A DNA stretch of 64,000 bases from Gammaproteobacteria bacterium (GTDB lineage: Bacteria > Pseudomonadota > Gammaproteobacteria > Enterobacterales > Permianibacteraceae): contig JACPFT010000013.1 in the NCBI GenBank assembly GCA_016182845.1, positions 1 through 64,000 on the forward strand, written 5' to 3'. Position numbers and translations under genes: made by a program. Under the pieces are notes generated by a model. It was not told the origin of the DNA and searched no databases. It saw only the letters and a list, made by a program, of their open reading frames with translations. How positions within the stretch are numbered: the first letter of the stretch is position 1; every line of letters begins with the position of its first letter. Shown one piece after another: positions 16,762-25,963 of this stretch.

Positions 16762-17850
16762 ATGTCCACTGCCTTCTCGCTGCGCAACGCCATGGAAGAG
16801 ACCGCCGCCCTGGGCAAACCCCGCTGGCGCCAGGTCCTGGACATGCTGCGCCTGGCCCTGCCGCCCAACCGGCTTTCGCCCCTGGAGTATTACAGTTTCC
16901 GCCTGTTCGACGACGCGGCCCATCCCTGGCCGGACAAGCGGCGCTTCCTGGGCCGGCGCTCGAAGATCTACCGGCATCTGCGCCACCGCGACTGGTATGC
17001 CCTGGCCGAGGACAAGCTGCTGTTCCAGGCGGTGATGGAGGGCCTGGGTTTTCCGGTGCCGCGCCTACTGGCCGTCTACGCCAGGGACGGGCGCCGCCAC
17101 GGCGGCGTGCCGGGCTTCACCGACAAGGCGCGCCTGGCCCAATTCCTGCGCCTAGGCATGCCCTACCCCTGCTTCGGCAAACCGGTCCAGGGGGTCTACG
17201 GCCAGGGCGCCATGCTCGCCGAGGCCTATGAGCCCGACGGCGACAGCCTGCGCCTGGCCGGCGGCGGCAGGGTGCCGGTCGCGGCCTGCGTGGAGGGTCT
17301 GCTGGACGTGGCCGGGCGCGGCTATCTGTTCCAGGAGGTCCTGCCGCTGCCCGAGGACTATGGGCCCTGGTGCGGGGCGCATCTGCCCTGCTTCCGGATC
17401 GACCTGCTGCTGGATCGAAGCGGACCGCGCCTGCAATTCGTCAAGCTGATGCTGCCGGCGGACGGCAATATCGTGTGCAATTTCCGCGGCGGCAGCCTGG
17501 GCAATCTCATCGCCCTCATGGATCCGGGTAGCGGCCGCCTGGAACCGGCCATTTCGGCCTATGACTGGCGCGGCACGTGCACCGTGGACCGCCATCCCCA
17601 GGGCAGCCTGAGCATGACCGGCCAGGTGCCGCCGGGCTGGGCGGCGGTGCGCGAGCTGGCCATGGGCATGGCCCCGCATTTCCCCGGCCTGCGCCAGCAG
17701 AGCTGGGACATCGCCTACACCGGGCGCGGACCGGTGGCCCTGGAGCTCAACCTGGGCGGCGACAGCCTGTACTTCGGGCAGTTCCTGGCCGGGCGCGGCG
17801 TGCTGGACGAGGCCTTGTTGACGCTGGCGGCGAGCCTGCCCTTCACTTGA
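16762..17850 (+). CDS. Sugar-transfer-associated ATP-grasp protein, copy 1
   Basis: A 362-residue protein of the ATP-grasp group seen beside EPS genes. Visible blocks: RLSPLEYYSFRLFDD near 34-48, EDKLLFQAVMEGLGFPVP, the ATP-grasp core FGKPVQGVYGQGAM, FRIDLLLD, and the late metal/ATP strand ALELNLGGDSLYFGQF. The next gene is a clear paralogue. The reaction is unknown; ATP-grasp enzymes generally make acyl-phosphate-activated amide or ester bonds. Start 16762 follows the tandem repeats; the frame continues upstream through them, so a repeat-encoded N-terminal extension is possible but less likely. Confidence 0.72.
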   Translation: MSTAFSLRNAMEETAALGKPRWRQVLDMLRLALPPNRLSPLEYYSFRLFDDAAHPWPDKRRFLGRRSKIYRHLRHRDWYALAEDKLLFQAVMEGLGFPVPRLLAVYARDGRRHGGVPGFTDKARLAQFLRLGMPYPCFGKPVQGVYGQGAMLAEAYEPDGDSLRLAGGGRVPVAACVEGLLDVAGRGYLFQEVLPLPEDYGPWCGAHLPCFRIDLLLDRSGPRLQFVKLMLPADGNIVCNFRGGSLGNLIALMDPGSGRLEPAISAYDWRGTCTVDRHPQGSLSMTGQVPPGWAAVRELAMGMAPHFPGLRQQSWDIAYTGRGPVALELNLGGDSLYFGQFLAGRGVLDEALLTLAASLPFT

Positions 17851-17933
17851 CCGCCTGTGGCATTTCGCCGCGCACCGGGTTTTTTGCTATCCTGGCGACT
17901 CCACCCCTGTCAGCCTGAAGACAAGGATCCGTC

Positions 17934-19025
17934 ATGTCTGCCGATTTCAAATTCTGGCCGGCCATGAGCCATGTATGCCGCGAACAGGGCAAGGGACGCC
18001 TGGCCCAGTGCCTGGATCTGGCCCGCCTGGCCCTGCCGCCCCAGCGCCTGTCGCCGCTGGAGTATTACAGCTTCCGCCTGTACGACGACGCCCTCTACCC
18101 CTGGCCGGAGAAGCGCCGCTTCCTGGGGCGCATGTCCAAGTATTACCGGCGCCTGCGCCACCGCGACTGGTACGGCGTGGCCGAGGACAAACTGCTGTTC
18201 TACGCGGCCATGCTGGGCCATGGCGAGCCGGTGCCGGCGCTGTACGCGCTGTTTTCCCGCCAGGGCCGGCGCTTCGGCGGCGTGCCCAGCTTCAGCGAAC
18301 CCGATGCCCTCGCCGCCTTCCTGCGCCAGGGCATGCGCTATCCCTTCTTCGGCAAACCGGTGCAAGGCGTCTACGGTCAGGGCGCCGTCTACGCCACCGG
18401 CTATGACGCCGCCAGCGACAGCCTGGAGCTGCGTCAGGGCGGGCTGTTGCCGGTCGGCGAGTTTGTGCAGGGTCTCCTGGATCCGCGCGGCATGGGCTAT
18501 CTGATGCAGGAACCCCTGCGCAGCCATCCGGATTTCCAGGCGCTGTTCGGCGAGCATCTGCCCGGCGTGCGCCTGGACATCTTCTGGGGCGAGGGGGCGC
18601 CCAAGCCGGTGTACGCGCGCCTGCACGTGGCGGTGGGCAAGAACATCATCAACAACCTGCAGGGCGGCCGCCTGGGCAATCTCTACGGCGTCATCGACAT
18701 GGCTTCGGGACGCATGGAGCCGGTCCTGACCCAGTTCACCTGGCATTCCATCACCCGCCAGGACATCCATCCCGACACCGGCGCCCAAGTCCATGGCGAG
18801 CTCTTCCCGCGCTGGCGGGAGCTGGTGGACTATGGCCTGCACCTGGCCCCGCTGTTCCCGGGCCTGCGCCTGCAGAGCTGGGATCTGGTGATGACCGATC
18901 AGGGTCCCCGCGCCCTGGAGCTGAACCTGGGCGGCGACAGCCTGTTCATGGCCCAGCGCATGACTCGCCGCCCCTTCCTCTCCGACGAGGTGCGTGCCTA
19001 CGCGGAGAAACTGCCCATTACCTGA
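17934..19025 (+). CDS. Sugar-transfer-associated ATP-grasp protein, copy 2
   Basis: A 363-residue paralogue of the preceding gene; RLSPLEYYSFRLYDD, EDKLLFYAAMLGHGEPVP, FGKPVQGVYGQGAV, VRLDIFWGE and ALELNLGGDSLFMAQR align block by block. AAGGA precedes the ATG. The two copies probably act in sequence or on alternative substrates in polysaccharide decoration. The gap between them is 83 nt, so co-transcription is likely. A hairpin terminator follows. Confidence 0.74.
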   Translation: MSADFKFWPAMSHVCREQGKGRLAQCLDLARLALPPQRLSPLEYYSFRLYDDALYPWPEKRRFLGRMSKYYRRLRHRDWYGVAEDKLLFYAAMLGHGEPVPALYALFSRQGRRFGGVPSFSEPDALAAFLRQGMRYPFFGKPVQGVYGQGAVYATGYDAASDSLELRQGGLLPVGEFVQGLLDPRGMGYLMQEPLRSHPDFQALFGEHLPGVRLDIFWGEGAPKPVYARLHVAVGKNIINNLQGGRLGNLYGVIDMASGRMEPVLTQFTWHSITRQDIHPDTGAQVHGELFPRWRELVDYGLHLAPLFPGLRLQSWDLVMTDQGPRALELNLGGDSLFMAQRMTRRPFLSDEVRAYAEKLPIT

Positions 19026-19126
19026 GGTCGCTCTGCTCGTGTCAGAGCTTCCGTTGGCCATCCCTGGCCAGCTCGCAAATCCATCATGCACAGGATGGAT
19101 TTGGCGCGAGCGGATAGCCGCGGAAG

Positions 19127-19154
19127 CGCCGGGCCTCGGGGGCCCGGTGTTTTT
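19127..19154 (+). terminator. Intrinsic terminator
   Basis: Stem CCGGGCC (19129-19135) and GGCCCGG (19141-19147), extended by outer pairs, followed by TTTTT at 19150-19154. It ends the ATP-grasp gene pair and lies just before the stop of the converging hydrolase gene. Confidence 0.8.
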
Positions 19155-19165
19155 CCTGCCGCGAG

Positions 19166-20596
19166 TCAGCGAAAGGTCGGCGGCGGCAGTTCGAGTTTCC
19201 CGGTCGTTACCGGCTTGCCCTTGAGGAAATCGATCATCAAGGCGCCGACGGCCGGTGTGCTCACCAGCAGATCGTGCCCGGCGTTTACCACGGTCACGAA
19301 CCGGCCATGCCGGAATCCCGCCGCCAGTTCACGCTGGCTTTCCAGGAGGGTGCGCCCGTCCAGGGTGCCGGCGAAGAACAGCGCCGGGATGTCGCTTTGC
19401 ACTTCCTCGCGGAAACCGTCGCCGAGATCGGTCACGCCCAGCGCGGCGTTGATATCCGGAAACGGGAGATTGCTGGCGCGTCCGAGCAAGGCGGTTTCGG
19501 CCTCCTTCCCGACCTGCCGCCAACGCGGCTCGCTGATGCCGGAAGCCGCGTCCATGGCGGTGGCCATGGCCGACCATCGGGTGAAATAGCTGCGCGCGCC
19601 GAGCAAATGCTCTGCGACCGGTTCGAAATGCCCCGCTTCCATCGCCGCGTAGATGGCCGGCAGACTGGCCGCTTCCGGCGGATTCTTGACCAGGTACGAC
19701 GCCAGCAATTGCACGTCCAGCTTGCCGATGCCGAGCTGCAGCGGTGTGCCGCTACGCGGATCCGTGACGGCGAGGCGTACCGGCTGTTCGTCGAGACGCT
19801 GGTGCACCCTGCGCATGCTGCCGAGGAAATCCGGGTACTTCTTTACCGCCTCGCGGTCGGCGGCCAGCCGCTCGGTCAAGCGGTCCAGCATGCCATCGAC
19901 GCGGCTCGGCAGCTTGATGGTCTGGGCCAGCCCCTCGCTGCTCGCGAGGACGAGGCGATCGACGATCCCGGGATGATATTTGGCGGTTGCCAGCGCTAGG
20001 TGAGTGCCGTAGCTGATCCCCCATAGATTGAGTTTGTCGGCGCCGAGCGCCTGGCGCAGTACGGCCAGGTCGGCGGCGTTCTCGCGCGTGTTGTAGGCAT
20101 CGAGATCGACGCCCTTCGCCTTCCAGAACGCCGCGCACTCCGCCGCCATCGCCTTCATGGCGGCGAGAAAATCCGCTTCGATGAGCGGCTTTTCCAGCGG
20201 ATAGCTTGTCTTCGGCGTGCATTCCGGCGTCGTGTCCGACAGGCCGGTACCGCGCTGATCGACGGCGATGACATCGGCGACCTCGCGCAGTCGCATGAAC
20301 AGCGGAAAACGCTGGCGGCGGGCCGCGTCTATGCCCGAACCGCCGGGGCCGCCGGCCAGGTACACGATGGGATTGCCCGGCTTGACGCTGGTGCTCTTGA
20401 AACGGACGAAACGCAGGCTCAAGGTTTTGCCCTTGTCGCGGCCATGGCGCTCCGGGACCTCGAGGCGGCCGATTTCCGCCGCGACTTGCGTGCCGTCGTT
20501 GGCCTTGAAGATATAGGGCTCCAGCGTCAGCGCGCCGGCGGCATGAGCGCCGCACGAGAGTGCCAAGAGCAGGGGAACCAGGGGTAAAGTTCGCAT
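19166..20596 (-). CDS. Exported alpha/beta hydrolase (TAP/prolyl aminopeptidase-like)
   Basis: A 476-residue protein with a signal peptide (MRTLPLVPLLLALSCGAHAA). The alpha/beta-hydrolase core has LAGGPGGSGID (oxyanion loop) near 80-90, VDQRGTGLSD near 112-121, nucleophile elbow GISYG (Ser195), Asp in GTLDGRT and His in NAGHDLL. This layout matches tripeptidyl or prolyl aminopeptidase-like hydrolases, so peptide or ester substrates in the periplasm are likely. AGGAG lies 8 nt before the start. It is divergent from the two-component genes at 20872. Confidence 0.85.
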   Translation of the reverse strand: MRTLPLVPLLLALSCGAHAAGALTLEPYIFKANDGTQVAAEIGRLEVPERHGRDKGKTLSLRFVRFKSTSVKPGNPIVYLAGGPGGSGIDAARRQRFPLFMRLREVADVIAVDQRGTGLSDTTPECTPKTSYPLEKPLIEADFLAAMKAMAAECAAFWKAKGVDLDAYNTRENAADLAVLRQALGADKLNLWGISYGTHLALATAKYHPGIVDRLVLASSEGLAQTIKLPSRVDGMLDRLTERLAADREAVKKYPDFLGSMRRVHQRLDEQPVRLAVTDPRSGTPLQLGIGKLDVQLLASYLVKNPPEAASLPAIYAAMEAGHFEPVAEHLLGARSYFTRWSAMATAMDAASGISEPRWRQVGKEAETALLGRASNLPFPDINAALGVTDLGDGFREEVQSDIPALFFAGTLDGRTLLESQRELAAGFRHGRFVTVVNAGHDLLVSTPAVGALMIDFLKGKPVTTGKLELPPPTFR

Positions 20597-20766
20597 GACG
20601 GTGACTCCTGAATGAACCGGTGGCCAACCTAGCCGGGCGGCGGCCGCAAACGGGGCGCGGCCGCACCAAGTGCACCGCCGGCGCACGAAGCGCACCGCAA
20701 CACCAACCGGATCGTGCACACTAGTGGTCCATGCGGGTAATTAGTTAACACTAGTTCGGATGCATG

Positions 20767-20842
20767 GAGCCCTGAGACAAGGCGCCGCGACGAGTCATAG
20801 CAGGGCTATGGCGAGGAACGGCAACGCCGTATCAGGGGTTCA
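20767..20842. repeat. REP-like imperfect palindrome
   Basis: A 76-bp imperfect hairpin: arms GCCCTGAGACaaGGCG and CGCCGTATCAGGGGT pair with mismatches around a perfect inner palindrome CATAGCAGGGCTATG (20796-20810). It sits between divergent genes, immediately upstream of the histidine kinase start, and resembles a REP/REPIN-type mobile palindrome. No other copy was noticed here. Confidence 0.6.
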
Positions 20843-20871
20843 GGCGCCGAAATCGTGTAACCGTTGTCGCT

Positions 20872-22512
20872 GTGATTTGCTGTCTGCTGGCTTTTCCCGC
20901 CTTTGCCGGTTACCGCGTCGAATCGATCCGCTTGCACGAAGGCGTGGTGCCGCAGTGTCATGTCCCCGAAGGCGATACGTCGGACTGGCAGCCGCTCACA
21001 CCCGGCAGCCTCAAGGAACACCACCGCTATTGCCTCAGGATCCGGCTCCATCTCGATCCGGCGGCCCGGCAGACGCAGACGCCGGCGATCAAGCTGTCCC
21101 TGCTGGCGGCCTATCGCCTTTATTGGAACGGTCAATGGCTGGGGGACAATGGCCGCGTGAGCGATTCTGAGGCTGGGGAAGTACCGGGTGTTCTCGGCAG
21201 CTACCACCTGCTCACGGCGGCGCATCCGTTGCGCGAAAGCAATCTGTTGAGTGTCGACCTGTCGACCGAGCACCTCGGCGCCGAGCTCGCCATGCCCTAC
21301 CACCAGGTCGAATTCGGCGCCTACCGCGAACTGATGGCGAATACCTTTCGGAGCAGCTTGTGGCCATTCTCCCTCAGCGGGGCGCTGGTGCTCATAGCCC
21401 TCTATTTCGCGCTGGTATATCGCCTGGATGGGGGCCGTGCGCCGCACCTGTTGTTTGCCCTGACCTGCGCGGTGTGCGCCGGGCTGCTGTTGGCCGAGGC
21501 GTCCAAGAACCTGTTCGGATACCGCTACGACTGGCACATCCTGCGCTTGCGTGCCATCAGCGCACTCACGGTGCTGCTCGGCGTCTTGTTGCCTTTGTTC
21601 TACGCCGCGCTTTACCGGATAGCTTGGCGGAAGTGGTGGCTGCCGCTTTGGGCAGCGACGCTCGGCGCGCCGTTATGGCTGCTGTCCGGCTATGATCCCG
21701 CCAATTTCGCGGCGCTCGCGCTCGCGGTCACCCTCACCCTCGCCATCAATGCCTGGGCGGCGTGGCGGTGCCTGCCCCGTGCCCGGCTCAACCTCGCGGC
21801 CGTGGCCGGTATGACCATCGCGCTCCTGGCGTTTCCGCGGCAGTTCGCCGACCTCGGCCTGTTCGTGGCCTTCCTGTTCCTGATCGTTAGCATGCTGCTG
21901 GCCCAGATCCTCGACGCCCGGCAGCAGCGCCGGCGTGCGCTCCTTGCCGCACGGCTTGAAAGCGAGCTGCTCAGGCGCAGTCTGCAGCCGCATTTCCTGA
22001 TGAACAGCCTGAGCTTGGTCATGGAATGGGTAGAGCGCGAACCGTCCTTGGCCTTGCGGTTCATCGAAGCCTTGGCCGAGGAATTCCGGCTGCTGAACCG
22101 CTGTTCTAGCCAGGCGCTCGTTCCGCTCGCCGAAGAACTGGCCTTGTGTGAGACCCACCTACGCATCATGGGATTCCGCAAGGGCCGGGAATACCGCCTG
22201 TGCTGCGAAAACCTCGACCCCGAGCTGCGCGTGCCTCCCGCGATTATTCACACCCTGATTGAAAATGCCTTCAGCCACAACCGGTTGAATAGAGATGCGA
22301 CATTCCGTCTGCGGCTGGAAGGGATTGCGGGGGGCATCCGCTTTCGCTTCGAGGCTCCCCACGATGGCGGCAGGTCGCGACAAGGCGCCGGGATTGGCCT
22401 CGCCTACATCCGGGCCCGCCTCGAAGAAAACTACGACAAGCGCTGGCGCCTCCATGAGTCCGTCGAAGACGGGTGTTGGCGCACGGACATCGAACTGCCG
22501 GGAGCGGCGTGA
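20872..22512 (+). CDS. LytS/YehU-type sensor histidine kinase
   Basis: A membrane sensor kinase of about 546 residues. After a signal-like N-terminus come a ~120-residue periplasmic sensor, about seven hydrophobic helices (roughly 165-345) and a His_kinase (PF06580-type) domain. The phospho-acceptor is in LQPHFLMNSLSLV, and the ATP-binding part has IHTLIENAFSHN and GIGLAYIRARLEENY. GTG 20872 is the only usable start before the signal sequence; the basic NRVTVVAV run just upstream suggests the true N-terminus may be longer. It overlaps the response regulator by one base. Confidence 0.88.
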   Translation: MICCLLAFPAFAGYRVESIRLHEGVVPQCHVPEGDTSDWQPLTPGSLKEHHRYCLRIRLHLDPAARQTQTPAIKLSLLAAYRLYWNGQWLGDNGRVSDSEAGEVPGVLGSYHLLTAAHPLRESNLLSVDLSTEHLGAELAMPYHQVEFGAYRELMANTFRSSLWPFSLSGALVLIALYFALVYRLDGGRAPHLLFALTCAVCAGLLLAEASKNLFGYRYDWHILRLRAISALTVLLGVLLPLFYAALYRIAWRKWWLPLWAATLGAPLWLLSGYDPANFAALALAVTLTLAINAWAAWRCLPRARLNLAAVAGMTIALLAFPRQFADLGLFVAFLFLIVSMLLAQILDARQQRRRALLAARLESELLRRSLQPHFLMNSLSLVMEWVEREPSLALRFIEALAEEFRLLNRCSSQALVPLAEELALCETHLRIMGFRKGREYRLCCENLDPELRVPPAIIHTLIENAFSHNRLNRDATFRLRLEGIAGGIRFRFEAPHDGGRSRQGAGIGLAYIRARLEENYDKRWRLHESVEDGCWRTDIELPGAA

Positions 22513-23213
22513 TGAGAATTGCCATCGTCGAGGACGAACCCGTACTCGCCGCGCGCGTGGAGAGGATGTGCCGGAATTATTTTTCCGATGGAATGCTGCG
22601 TATCGACCACTTCGACGATCTGCACGAGGCAGAGGATTTCCTGGCGGAATATGCCGTGGATCTCGTCATGCTCGATCTCAATCTCAATGGCGAAGACGGC
22701 TTCGAACTGCTCAAGCTGTGCAGCGCCGGGGCGTTTTTCACCATCATCGTATCCGCCCATGGCGACCAGGCGCTCAGGGCTTTCGAGTATGGCGTGCTCG
22801 ATTTCGTGGCCAAGCCCTTCACCCAGGCACGGCTCGAAAAGGCATTGAGCCGCGTTACCGACGCCCGCTGGCGTAGCGAAACTCCACTCAATTTCCTGGC
22901 GGTGAAATCGCCCCAAGGGCTGCAGCTCGTGGCGTTGAGCGAATTACGCTACGTTCGCGCCAGCGGCCACTATGGCGAACTCGTGCTCACCGATGGACGC
23001 GTCAAGCTGCACGACAAGTGCATCGAGAAGTTGGAACGCTTGCTGCCGGCCAACTTCCTGCGCATCCACCGCAGCTACCTGGTGCCGACCCAACACATCG
23101 CGGCGCTGGTGTGCGAACCCGGCGGGCGCTATTACGTGCGGCTCCATGACGGCGAACGGCTGCCTTTGGCGCGCAGCCGCTACGCGGCCATCCGGGAACG
23201 CTTTCCGGGCTAG
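22512..23213 (+). CDS. LytTR-family response regulator
   Basis: A 233-residue regulator. The receiver domain (1-120) has acidic pocket EDE at 7-9, phospho-acceptor Asp55 (LVMLDLNLNGEDG) and KPF near 103. The C-terminal LytTR DNA-binding domain has LRYVRASGHYGELVL and FLRIHRSYLVP. It should be phosphorylated by the kinase encoded just upstream (TGATG overlap). Targets are unknown; the neighbouring hydrolase and flippase operons are candidates by position only. Confidence 0.94.
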   Translation: MRIAIVEDEPVLAARVERMCRNYFSDGMLRIDHFDDLHEAEDFLAEYAVDLVMLDLNLNGEDGFELLKLCSAGAFFTIIVSAHGDQALRAFEYGVLDFVAKPFTQARLEKALSRVTDARWRSETPLNFLAVKSPQGLQLVALSELRYVRASGHYGELVLTDGRVKLHDKCIEKLERLLPANFLRIHRSYLVPTQHIAALVCEPGGRYYVRLHDGERLPLARSRYAAIRERFPG

Positions 23214-23259
23214 CGACGGGAGTGGCGAACGGGCGCCTCGTTCAATTTTTTTCCCAAAC

Positions 23260-24717
23260 TCAGGCTTGCCTAAGCTTCACGCGCTTGAGCAGAAAAGCCT
23301 CGGCGCCATCCGGCCGGCCCGAGACCCACCACAGGCCAAGCAACGCCGTCACATAGACCAGGCTGCCGGCGGCGCCGAGCAGCAGCAGCTGGGCGAGGAC
23401 CGGCAACTCGAGCCGGGGTTCCAGCCAGCGGAGCAAGGGCCACATGCTGAAGGCCGCCACGGCCGGGCGCCAGCACTCACTGAGCATGCGCCCCGCGTCC
23501 AGGAGTCCTACCAGGCGCAGTTCCACCAGCATGGTCAGTCCCATGCCTACCGCCAGGACCACGCGCAGCCAGGCGAAACCCTCGGCGCCCATCTGGGGAA
23601 ACAGCAGCAGCACGGCCAGATAGTAGGTCAAAACATGGGCCCAGATGGCCAGGGCCGCCAGGCGCACCCGGCCGATGGCGGTGAGCACGGTCACCCCGGT
23701 CAGACGATAGGCCATGGCCACGCCGGCGATGCACAGGGTCTCCAGGAAGGGCACGCTGGCCAGCCATTTCTCGCCCAGGACCACGCGCACGAAGGGCTCG
23801 GCCACCAGGCTCATGCCCATGCCCAAGGGCAGGACCACGGCGGTCAGGAGGGCGAAGACCCGCGCCAGGCTGCCACGCAGGCGCTCCATGTCCTCCTGAA
23901 TCTTGGAAAAGCCCGGCAAGAGGGCGCGATTGATGGGCACCACCAGCTCGGTGGAGGGCAGCTCCGAGAACTCGATGGCCAGGTTGTAGGCGCCCAGGGT
24001 GGCGGCATCGGCGCGGTTGCCGAGCATGATGCTGTCGCTGCGCACCAGGGCGTAGGTCCCCAGGTTGCGCAGCAACAGCCATTGGGAGAAAGACAACAGC
24101 TTCTTCAGGCGATCGAAACGCAGGCGCGGCCGGAAGGGGTGCAGGACATAGGACAGAACGGTGCTGGCCAGCTGGCCGGTGAGGGAGCCGAAGACCAGGG
24201 CCCAGTAGCTCTGCAGCGTGACGGCCAGGGTCACGGTCACCGTGAAGGCGAGCAGCTTGCGCATCACGAACAGGATGAAGTCGGTGCGGAAGTTCAGCGC
24301 CTTCTGGAAGGCCACCATGCCGATGTTTTCCAGGGAACCGAGGAACTGTGCCAGGGCCAACATACGCAGGACGTCCACCACGCGGGCATCGCGGTAGTAC
24401 TCGCCCACCCAGGGGGCGATGCCCACCAGGACACCGCCCACCGCCAGGCCCTGCAGGACCTGCAGGGTCCAGGCGTTGTGATAATCGGTCTCGTCGGCCT
24501 CGGTGTTCTGGATCAGGGCCGTGCCCACGCCGAAATTGAGCAGCAGGTCGGTGAAGCCCAGGACCACGGTGGCCATGGCCACCACGCCGAAATCGGCCGG
24601 CACCAGGAGCCGCGCCAGGACCAGGGTGCTGATGAGGCCGATGCCGCGCGTCGCGAAGCGGAAGGCCACGGTCCACAGGGCGCCGCGCATCACCGCCGAT
24701 TGCAGGCCATGACTCAC
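23260..24717 (-). CDS. Oligosaccharide flippase (Wzx/MATE-like)
   Basis: A 485-residue integral membrane protein of the polysaccharide transport superfamily, with about 12-14 hydrophobic helices. It starts with ALWTVAFRFATRGIGLISTLVLARL, typical of lipopolysaccharide/EPS flippases. It should move undecaprenyl-linked oligosaccharide across the inner membrane. It overlaps the stop of the GNAT-like gene at 24714 by 4 nt (ATGA), so that gene and the flippase form a coupled pair with the GNAT-like gene first. Confidence 0.92.
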   Translation of the reverse strand: MSHGLQSAVMRGALWTVAFRFATRGIGLISTLVLARLLVPADFGVVAMATVVLGFTDLLLNFGVGTALIQNTEADETDYHNAWTLQVLQGLAVGGVLVGIAPWVGEYYRDARVVDVLRMLALAQFLGSLENIGMVAFQKALNFRTDFILFVMRKLLAFTVTVTLAVTLQSYWALVFGSLTGQLASTVLSYVLHPFRPRLRFDRLKKLLSFSQWLLLRNLGTYALVRSDSIMLGNRADAATLGAYNLAIEFSELPSTELVVPINRALLPGFSKIQEDMERLRGSLARVFALLTAVVLPLGMGMSLVAEPFVRVVLGEKWLASVPFLETLCIAGVAMAYRLTGVTVLTAIGRVRLAALAIWAHVLTYYLAVLLLFPQMGAEGFAWLRVVLAVGMGLTMLVELRLVGLLDAGRMLSECWRPAVAAFSMWPLLRWLEPRLELPVLAQLLLLGAAGSLVYVTALLGLWWVSGRPDGAEAFLLKRVKLRQA

Positions 24718-25418
24718 GGCCGGGACTCTCCAGGCGGAGCCAAGTGCAGGCTAGGTCTACGCCCCCGACTCACGCTTAGCCAGGGTTTGAGCGGGCTGAG
24801 CATCAGCTCCGCCCGCCCCAGGCGCAGGAACAGCGCCCAGCCGCAGTCCCGCGCCCCCAGGCTGCGGTGGGAGGCCAGGGAGCGCTGGTTGAAGCCGTTG
24901 ATGCGGCTCAGGGTCCAGCGCACGCCCTGGTCGCGCAGCGCGGCGTCGAAGCCGTCCCAGAGCTTGGCGAACAAAAAGCCCAGGCGCTCGGACTCGGCCA
25001 CGAAGACATCGAAGTCCCAGACCGCGGCGCCGCCGGCGGGCAGATGGTAATCGGCGCGCACCTCGTCTTCGTGGTAACACTCGCGGACAAACCAGATGCA
25101 GCCCACCAGGGCCTCGCCCTTGGTGGCCACCAGGCAGCGGGCGCCCTGGGCGAAGCGCGCGGCGATCACGGCGGCGGGCCGGCCCAGGCCGTCCAGGACC
25201 GGCTCGGGCGCCTCCAGCCAGCGCAGGGCATAGGCCTTGCCGCGCCCGGCCGGCAAGCGCGGCGTCTCGGCGAGAGGTTGGGCCACGAAATGGTAGAGAT
25301 AGAAACCGGAGCCGGCATGGACCCGGCGAATCGCACGATCCGCCAGGTAAATCAAGGTCTTGGCATAACCCATCTCGCGGCGGGCGGCGCGCAGGCGGTC
25401 CAGGGCGGTGGGCTTCAT
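24714..25418 (-). CDS. GNAT-like protein of the EPS region
   Basis: A 234-residue protein with a GNAT/FemAB-like look: ARCLVATKGEALVGCIWFVRE, an acidic strand AVWDFDVFVAESERLGFLFAKLWD and INGFNQRSLASHRSLGARDCGWALFL, where the Asn/Ser pair and helix match the acetyl-CoA-adjacent end of GNAT folds. The YLADRAIRRV block at 24-33 echoes the two tandem GNAT genes. The role is likely acylation of an EPS precursor before flipping, since the flippase follows with a 4-nt overlap. AAGGA precedes the ATG. Confidence 0.72.
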   Translation of the reverse strand: MKPTALDRLRAARREMGYAKTLIYLADRAIRRVHAGSGFYLYHFVAQPLAETPRLPAGRGKAYALRWLEAPEPVLDGLGRPAAVIAARFAQGARCLVATKGEALVGCIWFVRECYHEDEVRADYHLPAGGAAVWDFDVFVAESERLGFLFAKLWDGFDAALRDQGVRWTLSRINGFNQRSLASHRSLGARDCGWALFLRLGRAELMLSPLKPWLSVSRGRRPSLHLAPPGESRP

Positions 25419-25558
25419 GGGGCGGCGATCCTTGCGCAGGCGGGGTCTGGGAAGACCCACTAGGGTACGGGGCCGCGCCACCCCAAGGCAAGCCAGCCGT
25501 TCCCGCGCCCGGGCGGATCTGCTAGGATCGCGCCCTGGCTCACCGGATTGAAAGCACC

Positions 25559-25813
25559 ATGACGGACCGTTTCACCACCATCAAGCACATCCTCCGCGAT
25601 GTCCTGTCCCTGGGCGACAAGGCCCTGGACTTCACGCCCGCCACGCCGCTCCTCGGCAGCCTGCCGGAATTCGACTCCATGGCCGTGGTCTCGGTGATCA
25701 CCGCCCTGGAAGAGCGCTTTCCCATCAGCATCGACGACGAGGAAATCTCCGCCGAGATCTTCGCCACCGTCGGCAGCCTGGACGCCTTCGTGGCGGACAA
25801 GCTGGGCGCCTGA
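25559..25813 (+). CDS. Acyl carrier protein, exosortase-A-system type
   Basis: An 84-residue acyl carrier protein. The phosphopantetheine attachment serine is in EFDSMAVVSV (Ser40), where standard ACPs have GxDSL. Met after Ser is typical of ACPs found in exosortase-A EPS clusters. It would carry an acyl or aminoacyl group to be transferred by one of the neighbouring ligases or acetyltransferases. The two exosortase-A-associated hydrolases follow after a palindromic repeat. Confidence 0.85.
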   Translation: MTDRFTTIKHILRDVLSLGDKALDFTPATPLLGSLPEFDSMAVVSVITALEERFPISIDDEEISAEIFATVGSLDAFVADKLGA

Positions 25814-25837
25814 GGCCCGCGCGAGTCCACGGAGACC

Positions 25838-25920
25838 GTTCGTCCTGAGCCTGTCGAAGGACGGAAGGGCAGATTGACCGACCCGCTTCGCTCGCCCTTC
25901 GACAGGCTCAGGACGAGCGG
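25838..25920. repeat. Inverted repeat, CAGGCTCAGGACGA family
   Basis: Arms CGTTCGTCCTGAGCCTGTCGAAGG (25838-25861) and CCTTCGACAGGCTCAGGACGAGCGG (25896-25920) are inverted and about 35 bp apart. This common genomic palindrome lies between the acyl carrier protein and hydrolase genes and may form a stem-loop in the shared transcript. Confidence 0.85.
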
Positions 25921-25963
25921 GGACTCCGCCTCAGAGGCACGCCCCCTAACGGACACGATAGCC

